Shown here in pieces: positions 24,953 through 31,251 of a DNA stretch of 31,251 nucleotides. Source of the stretch: an uncultured Clostridia bacterium (GTDB taxonomy: Bacteria > Bacillota > Clostridia > Christensenellales > Borkfalkiaceae); the NCBI GenBank assembly GCA_959605945.1, contig CAUHGY010000017.1, forward strand, positions 1 to 31,251, read 5' to 3'. Position 1 is the first letter of the stretch, and every line of letters starts with the position of its first letter. The position numbers were made by a program, and so were the translations under genes. The notes beneath the pieces are model-generated. The model was given only the letters and a program-made list of their open reading frames with translations, was not told the DNA's origin and did not search any database.

Positions 24953-26143
24953 ATGAAAATACTCGTTATAAATGCAGGAAGTTCTTCGCTGAAATATCAG
25001 CTTATCGACATGAAAGACGAGAGCGTGGTGCTTAAAGGACTGTGCGAGCGCATAACTTTCAGCGGCGGGCGTCTTACGCAGAAAACGTTTGACGGCAGAG
25101 AGACGGAGATCAGACAGGACATGCCGTCGCATAAAGAGGCTATGGAGCTGGTTCTCAAAGCCATGCTCGACAAAGAGAAGGGCGCTCTCTCGAGCGTTGA
25201 CGAAATCGGTGCGGTGGGGCACAGGGTGCTTCATTCGGGCGAAGATTTTCACGAATCGGTCGTTATCGACGATGAAGTTATTAAAATCTGCGAAAAGAAC
25301 GCCGTTTTAGGGCCGCTTCATATGCCGGGAAATATCGCGTGCATCAAGAGCTGCAGAGAAGTTATGAAAGGCGTTCCCATGGTGGCTGTTTTCGACACGA
25401 CTTTCCATTCCACTATGCCTCAAAAAGCGTATATGTACGGCATACCTTACGAAATATATCGGGAACATAAAATCAGAAAATACGGATTCCACGGAACTTC
25501 GCATAAATTCGTCAGCGAAGAGACGGGCAAATATCTCGGAAACAAAAACGCCAGAATGATTATCTGCCATCTCGGCAACGGCTCGTCGATATCTGCCGTC
25601 AAAGACGGTAAATGTCAGGATACATCCATGGGATTTACCCCGCTCGAAGGGCTTGTTATGGGGACCAGAAGCGGCGATATAGACCCCGCGGCGGTGGATT
25701 ATCTGCGCGAGAAAGCGGGGCTTAAACCCGAAGAAGTGGTCAATTATCTCAATAAAAAATGCGGCATGCTGGGTATAAGCGGGCTTTCGAGCGACATGCG
25801 TGATCTTACCGAAGCCGCGAAACAAGGCAATGAACGCGCAAAACTCGCCATAGAAATTGTCGCCTATCGCGTCAAAAAATACGTGGGCAGCTATATAGCG
25901 GTGCTCGGCGGCGTTGACGCCATAGTGTTTACGGGCGGTATCGGGGAACATTCCAGCCTTGTAAGAGGTCTGGTCATGGAAGGCATGGAATACTGCGGCG
26001 CGGTACTCGACAAAAAGAAGAACGAAAACTATTCTTCCGGTACTGCCGAACTCAATGCCGACGGCTCTTCGGTTAAAATTCTCGTTTTGCCGACTAACGA
26101 AGAGTTATCGATCGCGAGAGAGACGAAGAACCTGGTCGGCTGA
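24953..26143 (+). CDS. ackA: Acetate kinase
   Basis: 396 residues from ATG 24953. The frame is open 41 codons upstream into pta, but the family starts at MKILVINAGSSSLKYQL and GAGAGGG lies 8 nt before this ATG. Motifs: GHRVLHSGE, VFDTTFHSTMP, RKYGFHGTSHKFV with the catalytic His, HLGNGSSISAV, MGTRSGDIDPA and FTGGIGEHS. It converts acetyl phosphate and ADP to acetate and ATP. No terminator hairpin was seen in the 18 nt before the next promoter, so some readthrough into DUF177-rpmF is possible. Confidence 0.97.
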   Translation: MKILVINAGSSSLKYQLIDMKDESVVLKGLCERITFSGGRLTQKTFDGRETEIRQDMPSHKEAMELVLKAMLDKEKGALSSVDEIGAVGHRVLHSGEDFHESVVIDDEVIKICEKNAVLGPLHMPGNIACIKSCREVMKGVPMVAVFDTTFHSTMPQKAYMYGIPYEIYREHKIRKYGFHGTSHKFVSEETGKYLGNKNARMIICHLGNGSSISAVKDGKCQDTSMGFTPLEGLVMGTRSGDIDPAAVDYLREKAGLKPEEVVNYLNKKCGMLGISGLSSDMRDLTEAAKQGNERAKLAIEIVAYRVKKYVGSYIAVLGGVDAIVFTGGIGEHSSLVRGLVMEGMEYCGAVLDKKKNENYSSGTAELNADGSSVKILVLPTNEELSIARETKNLVG

Positions 26144-26161
26144 AAAATTTTTGAAAAAAAG

Positions 26162-26190
26162 TTGACAAGTATCGATAAATAGTATATACT
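26162..26190 (+). promoter_or_regulatory. Promoter of DUF177-rpmF
   Basis: TTGACA (26162-26167), 17-nt spacer, TATACT (26185-26190); leader of about 20 nt. It starts 18 nt after the ackA stop. Confidence 0.8.
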
Positions 26191-26215
26191 TGTTAAGCAT
26201 TTTTATAAGGATGTT

Positions 26216-26656
26216 ATGATTTTAGATCTGAAGCGGCTCAGAGCGAGCGGCAAAGAGGAAAGCTCTTTTCATTTTGAATACGCGCCGGATACGCCGCTTA
26301 CCGACATTCCGTCGGTGAATGTAAAAGCTCCCGTTTCGGTTACCGGAAAAATTACGCTGACGGGCAGGCACAGCGCCTATATAGAGTGCGAGGTGGCTTT
26401 TGTTTTGAGCGGTCCGTGTACCCGGTGTCTGAAAGATACCGAAAGGGGATATACAGCGGAGTTTGCCGAAGAGGTGCGGGAAAACAATACCGACGGTTAT
26501 TCGGTTGTCAACGACACGGTGGATCTTAAAAAAATAGCAGACGACTCTATTATGATTAATTCGCCCGTTAATTTTCTCTGCCGCGACGATTGCAGGGGAA
26601 TATGCGCGGGGTGCGGCGCCGATCTCAACGCGGAAGAGTGTCGGTGTGAAAAATAA
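26216..26656 (+). CDS. DUF177/YceD-family protein
   Basis: 146 residues. Family features: an N-terminal LDLKRL strand, a central CxRC motif (CTRCLKD, about residue 65-71) and a C-terminal cysteine cluster (CRDDCRGICAGCGADLN) that probably binds zinc. DUF177 proteins sit directly upstream of rpmF in most bacteria and are linked to 23S rRNA or large-subunit maturation and to control of rpmF; the exact role here is inferred. AAGGA at 26207-26211 is only 4 nt from ATG 26216, a short spacing, but no better start is present. rpmF follows after 19 nt. Confidence 0.9.
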   Translation: MILDLKRLRASGKEESSFHFEYAPDTPLTDIPSVNVKAPVSVTGKITLTGRHSAYIECEVAFVLSGPCTRCLKDTERGYTAEFAEEVRENNTDGYSVVNDTVDLKKIADDSIMINSPVNFLCRDDCRGICAGCGADLNAEECRCEK

Positions 26657-26675
26657 ACAGGGAAGGTAAAGAACA

Positions 26676-26873
26676 ATGGCAGTACAGAAAAGTAAAACGT
26701 CTAAACAGAGAACGAATACGAGATTTGCGCAGTGGAAGCTGGAAGCCCCCAATCTTTCGGAGTGCCCCCAGTGTCACGAACTTAAAGCGTCCCACAGGGT
26801 TTGCCCCAAATGCGGTTATTATGACGGCAAGCAGGTAGTGGACGTTTCTGCGAAAGAGAAAAAGAACGGCTGA
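26676..26873 (+). CDS. rpmF: 50S ribosomal protein L32
   Basis: 65 residues: MAVQKSKTSKQRTNTRFAQWK start type, then CPQC and CPKCGYY, the zinc-binding four-Cys form of L32. It belongs to the large subunit. The usual downstream neighbours in many Firmicutes (plsX, fab genes) are absent; a terminator follows instead. Confidence 0.97.
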   Translation: MAVQKSKTSKQRTNTRFAQWKLEAPNLSECPQCHELKASHRVCPKCGYYDGKQVVDVSAKEKKNG

Positions 26874-26910
26874 TTTCAGGCTGTTTCGGGAATATTTTTT
26901 TCGACTGTTG

Positions 26911-26937
26911 AAGCCGCTTGTTTTCAAGCGGCTTTTT
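26911..26937 (+). terminator. Terminator of rpmF
   Basis: A perfect 10-bp stem (26911-26920 with 26925-26934) with a TTTT loop and T5 at 26933-26937, 38 nt after the rpmF stop. Confidence 0.9.
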
Positions 26938-27451
26938 GCGTTAAGGGAAATTGCCGCGCCTGATTGTTTTTGACGTCCGACTGCCGAAAGACCTCTGTCA
27001 AGAGCGCCGGCGATGCGACTGCGGAAACCTGTTCGTTGCTTATTTGCGGGTCCGGATAACGCCGGGTTTAAAAAATTTATTCCATATTGAAATTAATTTG
27101 TTAACGTGATAAAGGAAACCGTCTGCGGGAAAAATCTGCGCAGACTTTTTTTGCAAAGACGGAATGTTCCGTCTGTTTAATATTTGCATAAAGGCGGGGG
27201 GATAATCGGAAGAGAATTTATTTGTCAGGCGTTGCTGCCGGATTTCTGTTTGCCTTTTTGCCGTTTTGACTTGCGCTGACTCGGAAATATTATTTAAAAG
27301 TTTCCGCATCGATTTTATCTGCAATAACCGCGCAATTTCATTTTTCGGAATTTTTAAACGCTTTTTGCTGCTGATATAAGCAAAAAAATCTTCTGTCAGG
27401 CAGGGTAACAGGCCGTAGTATAAGAGAGCAGTTAATAAACGGATAAAAAAA
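26938..27451. other. Gene-poor region with two tandem terminator-like hairpins
   Basis: No supported gene. Two + strand hairpins stand side by side: a 7-bp stem (27121-27127 with 27139-27145) followed by T7, and an 8-bp inverted repeat (27157-27164 with 27167-27174) followed by GTTTAATATTT. No gene ends just upstream, since rpmF already has its own terminator at 26911. They may mark the end of an unseen small RNA or be remnants of lost genes. A 94-codon - strand ORF at 27040-27324 lacks a ribosome site and is not called. Confidence 0.5.
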
Positions 27452-27970
27452 TTATCGGATATCTTTTCTCATGATATAATCGGTCTGTTCGTCGTCGCCC
27501 ATAAAAAACGAGTGCGCGCCGATTTTATAAAAACCGTTGTTTTTGTAAAATTTCAATGCTTTTGCATTGTGTTCCCACACGCCGAGCCAAACGTACGACT
27601 TTTTTCTTTGAACGGCAAAATCTACCGCCTGTTGCAGCAAATATCTGCCGTATCCATAGCCCCGGTGTTCTTTTAAGATATAAATTCTTTCGATCTCCAA
27701 CGATTTTTCATCATGAACGTCGGTCTGCGCGGGGAACTCGTTTGTTTTGAGATAACCTGCAGGTTTCCCTTCGCCGTACAAAATATAAAAAAACGAATGC
27801 GGGTTGCTTAATTCTCGGTAAAGTTTATCGTAACCGAACGCTTTGTCAAGATAAGCCCGCATGTTTTCCGGGGAGTTGAATTTTTCAAAAGTTTCAAAAT
27901 ACGTTTTGACGGAAATTTCGCGAAGAATATCTACGTCTTTTTCCGTACACCGTTGCAGAAAAATATTCAT
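27452..27970 (-). CDS. paiA: GNAT-family N-acetyltransferase, PaiA-like (spermidine/spermine)
   Basis: 172 residues, the same length class as Bacillus subtilis PaiA. Matching blocks include FNSPENMRAYLDKAF, LEIERIYILKEHRGYGYG with the acetyl-CoA loop at about 101-108, VWLGVWEHNAKALKFYKNNGF and GAHSFFMGDDEQTDYIM. PaiA N-acetylates spermidine and spermine, lowering polyamine toxicity; the substrate here is inferred from the match. No partner PaiB gene is adjacent. No clear ribosome site precedes ATG 27970, and a strong hairpin (27990-28018) lies just upstream. Confidence 0.85.
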   Translation of the reverse strand: MNIFLQRCTEKDVDILREISVKTYFETFEKFNSPENMRAYLDKAFGYDKLYRELSNPHSFFYILYGEGKPAGYLKTNEFPAQTDVHDEKSLEIERIYILKEHRGYGYGRYLLQQAVDFAVQRKKSYVWLGVWEHNAKALKFYKNNGFYKIGAHSFFMGDDEQTDYIMRKDIR

Positions 27971-27989
27971 TTCGTTTGTTTTATATAAA

Positions 27990-28018
27990 TTTCAGCGGCA
28001 GTATTTTTGCCGCTGAAA
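27990..28018 (-). other. Hairpin upstream of paiA
   Basis: A perfect 11-bp stem (27990-28000 with 28008-28018) with a 7-nt loop lies between rplI and paiA. On the - strand it is followed by TTTATATAAAAC, a poor T run. It could be the rplI terminator or a structure in the paiA leader, 20 nt before the paiA start. Confidence 0.5.
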
Positions 28019-28190
28019 CATCAGGTTTTGCTTTCCCGAGAAAACGGGTTAAAGGTTTTCTGCGAAAAATTATATAACTTCGGCAGACAGGAAGGTGTTG
28101 CGAAAATATATCCCGTTCTGCGCAAAATCGGTAAATATAAAAATTTTACGGCATAAACCGCGCGGACGGCGCGCTTACGGAGCCTAACCC

Positions 28191-28631
28191 TCAGTTGATT
28201 ATATCTACGGTGATTTTTGCCGTTTCTTCCGGCGAAATTTTTATTGTTACGGGGTAAACTCCCGCTGTTTTGATGTTAGCGGCAAGAATAATTTTTTTCT
28301 TGTCTACGGCAAAGCCCATTTCTGCGAGTTTGTCGGCGACTTCCTTGTTCGTCACGCTGCCGAAAAATTTCCCCGTCTCTCCGCTTTTCATCTGAATGGT
28401 TATTTTCAGTCCGTCGATTTTTTCGCGCAGTTCTTTGTTTGCGAGAAGCGTCTGTTTGCGGTGATATTCCATTGCGGCTTTCTGTGTTTTGTTGTCGTTT
28501 ATGGCTTGCGCGTCGGCAACTTTTGCAAGACCTTTTTTTATTAAAAAGTTCATCGCAAACCCGTCTTTGGCGTCAATTATATCGCCGGCTTTGCCGGAAC
28601 CTTTCACGTCTTTAAGCAATATGACTTTCAT
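28191..28631 (-). CDS. rplI: 50S ribosomal protein L9
   Basis: 146 residues, normal length. N-terminal domain MKVILLKDVKGSGKAGDIIDAKDGFAMNFLIKKGLA, the long central helix, and the C-terminal domain with KFFGSVTNKEVADKL and VYPVTIKISPE. It binds 23S rRNA in the large subunit. AAAGGAG precedes the start. It is monocistronic here, without the rpsF-ssb-rpsR or dnaB neighbours usual in Firmicutes. Confidence 0.97.
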   Translation of the reverse strand: MKVILLKDVKGSGKAGDIIDAKDGFAMNFLIKKGLAKVADAQAINDNKTQKAAMEYHRKQTLLANKELREKIDGLKITIQMKSGETGKFFGSVTNKEVADKLAEMGFAVDKKKIILAANIKTAGVYPVTIKISPEETAKITVDIIN

Positions 28632-28676
28632 TTTAATCTCCTTTTTCTGCGGAACGCCGCAAAAACGGTTTTTTTT

Positions 28677-28706
28677 ATTTTAACCCAAGCGAGAAGAAAT
28701 TGTCAA
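28677..28706 (-). promoter_or_regulatory. Promoter of rplI
   Basis: On the - strand TTGACA (28706-28701), 18-nt spacer, TAAAAT (28682-28677). A small hairpin (28648-28652 with 28657-28661) sits in the roughly 40-nt leader before the ribosome site. Confidence 0.65.
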
Positions 28707-28762
28707 TGAAAACGCGTATATTTTTACGGGCGGAAGGAATAATAAAAATAAAGGAGTGTGTT

Positions 28763-28906
28763 ATGAACAGAAATTATTCTATTAAATGCGACGTTACAAA
28801 GTGCAGACATAATGCCGACGGCTGCAACTGCCAGCTCGACTGCATTAAAGTAACCTGCGGCTGCGGCGAACAGTGCACATGCTGCGGCGACTATTCCGAA
28901 AAATAA
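28763..28906 (+). CDS. DUF1540 small cysteine-rich protein
   Basis: 47 residues, 10 of them Cys, starting MNRNYSIKCDVTKC; AAGGAG at 28751-28756 fixes ATG 28763 rather than upstream in-frame starts. The CDVTKCRHNADGCNCQLDCIKV block matches the DUF1540 pattern, a likely metal-binding domain of unknown function common in Clostridia and sometimes linked to spore coats. The C-terminal CGCGEQCTCC adds further cysteines. The gene is followed directly by a long symmetric terminator, so it is a single-gene unit, divergent from rplI. Confidence 0.88.
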   Translation: MNRNYSIKCDVTKCRHNADGCNCQLDCIKVTCGCGEQCTCCGDYSEK

Positions 28907-28922
28907 TTTTTCGCAAACTATT

Positions 28923-28972
28923 TTTACGGTAAATAAAAAAGACCCGCTGCGGTCTTTTTTATTTACCGTAAA
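28923..28972 (+). terminator. Long symmetric (bidirectional) terminator
   Basis: A perfect 22-bp inverted repeat (28923-28944 with 28951-28972) around CGCTGC. The arms contain A6 and T6, so it ends with a U run in either orientation. It begins 17 nt after the DUF1540 stop. Confidence 0.9.
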
Positions 28973-29054
28973 TTATTCTTTTAAGCAAATCCGAGAATCG
29001 GTTCGGAAATCTGTTATTTGTCATAAATTAATTTACTTATCTGCTGTTGAGCGG

Positions 29055-29158
29055 AAATTTAAAATAAAGGAGGCCGCATCCGGCGGCCTCCTTTCCCATA
29101 TATTATTCGGAATTAACCCTGTGTTGAATAAAATTCAACCGTATTTTTTATTTTTTAC
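29055..29158 (-). ncRNA. Candidate small RNA, about 100 nt
   Basis: No coding gene lies here, yet the - strand has a full transcription cassette. It consists of a promoter at 29192-29165, a predicted start near 29158, a 7-bp hairpin with a 3-nt loop (29139-29123), and a 12-bp GC-rich terminator-like hairpin (29094-29083 with 29077-29066) followed by ATTTTAAATTT. I recognise no known RNA family (not SRP, 6S or tmRNA). It is convergent to DUF1540 and divergent from greA. Confidence 0.45.
29066..29094 (-). terminator. Terminator-like GC hairpin ending the small-RNA cassette
   Basis: Perfect 12-bp stem with a 5-nt loop. On the - strand the TTT at its end continues into ATTTTAAATTT. No protein gene ends near it on either strand, apart from DUF1540, which has its own terminator. 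Confidence 0.6.
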
Positions 29159-29164
29159 AATTTT

Positions 29165-29192
29165 ATTGTAGCACAAAAAAAAGGTTTGTCAA
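29165..29192 (-). promoter_or_regulatory. Strong promoter without a protein gene
   Basis: On the - strand TTGACA (29192-29187), 16-nt spacer, then TACAAT (29170-29165) with an extended TGC before it. No ORF with a ribosome site follows in the next 100 nt. Confidence 0.65.
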
Positions 29193-29283
29193 GGGGGTTT
29201 TTAAAATTTTTTCTGAAAATTTTTAAGTTTTTTGCCGCAGCGGGCAAACGGCGGTGATTTTGACTGCTTTTTTGACTATAATG

Positions 29284-29312
29284 TTGACAAAATTGCATCT
29301 ATATATTATAAT
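29284..29312 (+). promoter_or_regulatory. Perfect consensus promoter for greA-lysS
   Basis: TTGACA (29284-29289), exactly 17 nt, TATAAT (29307-29312): both hexamers match the sigma-A consensus at every base. The leader to greA is about 135 nt. Confidence 0.85.
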
Positions 29313-29453
29313 AAACAATACGGTTTAATATGCCTTTATATTCATATTTGCGTCGCTGTTCGGTACGGGTCGTCCGCAGGGTTTGCGTTTTTTCTGAAAG
29401 GCAATAATATTTAACCGGAAATGCGTTTAGTGCCATATAACGGAGGTTTTGAA

Positions 29454-29921
29454 ATGGCTGAAGAAGTTTTGCTCACCAAAGAAGGCAAAGAAGAGCTCGA
29501 AAAACGGTTGGAATATTTAAAAATAACCAAACGCGCTGAGATAACCGAAAGAATAAAAACGGCAAGGGAATTCGGAGACCTTTCCGAAAACGCCGAATAC
29601 GACGCGGCGAAAACCGAGCAGGCGATGATTGAGGGAGAAATCCTTGAAATAGAAAACAAACTGAAATATGCCGTAATTATCAAGGACGCTGCCAAGAAGG
29701 GCACGGTATCGCTCGGCAGCAAGGTGGAATTTTCAGACGACGCCACTGGTGAAGTTTTCACATACGAGATAGTGGGCACTACCGAAGCGGACGTCGATCA
29801 GAACAGAATATCCAATGAATCGCCGATAGGCAACGCGCTCTTGGGCAGAAAAGCAAACGACAGTCTGTCCGTAAGCGTTCCGTCGGGGATCATGAACATT
29901 ACGGTAAGAAAGGTATATTAA
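29454..29921 (+). CDS. greA: Transcription elongation factor GreA
   Basis: 155 residues from ATG 29454; GGAGG at 29442-29446 lies 7 nt before it, so an in-frame ATG at 29421 is rejected. The N-terminal coiled coil has LTKEGKEELEKRLEYL and the tip REFGDLSENAEYDAAKTEQ with the acidic residues that reach the RNA polymerase active site. The C-terminal FKBP-like domain has GSKVEFSDDATGEVFTYEIVG and SPIGNALLGRKANDSLSV. It stimulates cleavage of backtracked RNA in stalled polymerase. lysS follows after 19 nt, a common Firmicutes pairing. Confidence 0.97.
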   Translation: MAEEVLLTKEGKEELEKRLEYLKITKRAEITERIKTAREFGDLSENAEYDAAKTEQAMIEGEILEIENKLKYAVIIKDAAKKGTVSLGSKVEFSDDATGEVFTYEIVGTTEADVDQNRISNESPIGNALLGRKANDSLSVSVPSGIMNITVRKVY

Positions 29922-29940
29922 AAATTTAAGGAAAGCGAAA

Positions 29941-31251
29941 ATGGACGAAAAGATCAAGACGAACGTAACCGAAGAACCCGATCTGAACGAGATTTTAAAG
30001 ATACGGCGCGAAAAACTCGAAAAACTTGTGTCGGAAGGCAAAAATCCTTTTGTCAAAGTGAAGTTTGACCGTACCCATACCGCCGCAGCCGTAACGGGCG
30101 CCTTTGACGAACTCGAGGGAAAAACCGTTTCGGTCGCAGGGAGAATACTCTCCAAACGAGTTATGGGCAAGGCTTCGTTCGCAAGGCTTATGGACGGCAG
30201 CGGCTCCATTCAGCTGTACCTTTCGGTGAACGATCTCGGAGACGATTATCAGGCATTTAAAGATTACGACATCGGCGATATAATCGGCGTCAGGGGCAGA
30301 GTATTCAAAACCCGCACGGGAGAGATAAGCATACATGCCGAAAGCATAGAGCTTTTAAGCAAGTCGTTGCTGCCGCTGCCCGAAAAATATCACGGACTTA
30401 AAGATCAGGATATGCGATATCGCCAGAGATATGTGGATCTGATAGCCAATCCCGAAGTCAAATCGACGTTTACGGTGCGCTCCAAAGTGTTGGCTTTTAT
30501 CAGAAACTATCTTAACTCTTTGGGATATATAGAAGTTGACACTCCCGTTTTGCATACGCTTGAAATAGGGGCGGCGGCGCGTCCTTTCAAAACTCATCAC
30601 AATGCGCTCGATATAGACATGTATTTGCGCATAGAGACCGAGCTTTATTTAAAAAGGCTGATAGTAGGCGGATTTGACAAGGTTTACGAAGTCGGCAGAA
30701 TTTTCAGAAACGAAGGGATGGACGCATCGCATAATCCCGAATTTACAACCATCGAAATGTATGAAGCGTACAGCGATTATTTCGATATGATGGATCTGAT
30801 CGAAGATATGTACCGCAAACTTGCCGTTGAAGTGTGCGGCACGGATACCGTTAAGTATCAGGGAGTGGACATAGCCGTCGGCAAAAAATGGGAAAGGCTT
30901 AAAATGACGGAGGCCGTCAAAAAATACGCCGGAGTTGATTATTATGACTGGAAGACCGACGATGATGCCGTAAAAGCAGCCGAAGAACACGGTGTGCATA
31001 TCGAAGACGGCGAAAAAGCCACGAAGGGCACGGTATTGGCAGCGTTTTTTGACGAGTATGTCGAGGACAAGCTGATTCAGCCCACAATAATTTACGACTA
31101 TCCTGTTGAAAACTCTCCGCTTGCCAAGAGAAAGGAGGATGACCCGGCGTTTACGCAGCGTTTCGAGTACTTCATTTACGCGCGCGAAATGGGGAATGCT
31201 TTTTCCGAACTCAACGATCCGATAGATCAGAGAGAGAGATTTGTCCGCCAG
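29941..31251 (+). CDS. lysS: Lysyl-tRNA synthetase, class II (3' end outside window)
   Basis: The frame stays open to the last base, giving 437 of about 490-500 residues. AAGGAAAG precedes ATG 29941. The N-terminal OB-fold anticodon-binding domain runs about 55-150 (VSVAGRILSKRVMGKASFARLMD, GVRGRVFKTRTGE). The catalytic domain has class II motif 1 (RYRQRYVDLI and following), GAAARPFKTHHNAL, motif 2 RIFRNEGMDASHNPEFTTIEMYEAYSDY, and NSPLAKRKEDDP. It charges tRNA(Lys). The motif before GAAARPF reads HTLEI rather than the usual MxQxIPG-type sequence, a small divergence. Part of the greA transcription unit. Confidence 0.96.
   Translation, partial: MDEKIKTNVTEEPDLNEILKIRREKLEKLVSEGKNPFVKVKFDRTHTAAAVTGAFDELEGKTVSVAGRILSKRVMGKASFARLMDGSGSIQLYLSVNDLGDDYQAFKDYDIGDIIGVRGRVFKTRTGEISIHAESIELLSKSLLPLPEKYHGLKDQDMRYRQRYVDLIANPEVKSTFTVRSKVLAFIRNYLNSLGYIEVDTPVLHTLEIGAAARPFKTHHNALDIDMYLRIETELYLKRLIVGGFDKVYEVGRIFRNEGMDASHNPEFTTIEMYEAYSDYFDMMDLIEDMYRKLAVEVCGTDTVKYQGVDIAVGKKWERLKMTEAVKKYAGVDYYDWKTDDDAVKAAEEHGVHIEDGEKATKGTVLAAFFDEYVEDKLIQPTIIYDYPVENSPLAKRKEDDPAFTQRFEYFIYAREMGNAFSELNDPIDQRERFVRQ

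Noticed and set aside
27040..27324. 94-codon - strand ORF in the gap after rpmF
   Set aside because: No ribosome site, no recognisable motif, and it crosses two terminator-like hairpins.
29260..29282. TTGACT ... TATAAT pair upstream of the greA promoter
   Set aside because: The spacer is only 11 nt, too short for sigma-A; the consensus pair just downstream explains expression.
1..31251. CRISPR arrays, tRNA or rRNA genes, insertion sequences, phage or integrase genes
   Set aside because: Searched by eye for regular direct repeats, tRNA T-loop and acceptor patterns, and transposase motifs; none seen. The left locus may be accessory but carries no mobility marker in this window.

Overview
The window looks like a chromosomal piece from a low-to-moderate GC Gram-positive anaerobe of the class Clostridia, probably gut-associated. 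The evidence is the gene order pyrH-frr-uppS-cdsA-dxr-rseP, the DUF177-rpmF pair, TmcAL, pta-ackA, a PaiA-type acetyltransferase, a DUF1540 protein, strong AGGAGG-type ribosome sites, and large InlB-repeat surface proteins. A Christensenellales-like lineage is a guess from the style of the surface proteins, not something shown by the sequence.

Left third (1-14943, all + strand): an accessory glycan-handling locus. It starts inside a large modular surface protein (1-1479), followed by a 43-residue MKKYEKPEI peptide (1492-1623) and a terminator. Next comes a 1295-residue secreted protein with four related beta-rich modules in ABAB order, InlB-type repeats and a Cys-transmembrane-basic C-terminus (1735-5622). 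It is translationally coupled to a secreted two-domain protein (5615-7138), a lipoprotein resembling a (beta/alpha)8 glycoside hydrolase (7141-8625), and a paralogue of that enzyme with no export signal (8645-10111). An SDR dehydrogenase, an aldo/keto reductase and an N-acetylneuraminate-lyase-like aldolase follow (10157-12832). A GH36 alpha-galactosidase-like enzyme has its own promoter (12901-14943). A coherent reading is capture of a glycan at the surface, cleavage outside and inside the cell, then oxidation/reduction and aldol cleavage of an unusual sugar. The substrate is unknown, and no transporter or regulator lies in the window.

Middle (15561-23648, - strand): gdhA as a single gene behind a leader with two inverted repeats. 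Then a tightly packed housekeeping operon transcribed pyrH-frr-uppS-cdsA-dxr-rseP (UMP kinase, ribosome recycling, undecaprenyl-PP and phospholipid precursor synthesis, isoprenoid MEP pathway, site-2 protease), with a good promoter upstream of pyrH. Then tmcAL with its own terminator.

Right (23707-31251): pta-ackA (acetate/acetyl-P), divergent from tmcAL, with a consensus promoter and two palindromes in the leader. DUF177-rpmF has its own consensus promoter and a terminator. A gene-poor stretch (26938-27451) is followed by a paiA-like acetyltransferase and rplI on the - strand, then a DUF1540 Cys-rich protein. A promoter-to-terminator cassette at 29055-29192 (- strand) could encode a ~100-nt small RNA. 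Last are greA behind a perfect consensus promoter, and lysS, which runs off the right end. I saw no tRNA, rRNA, CRISPR array, transposase or integrase.
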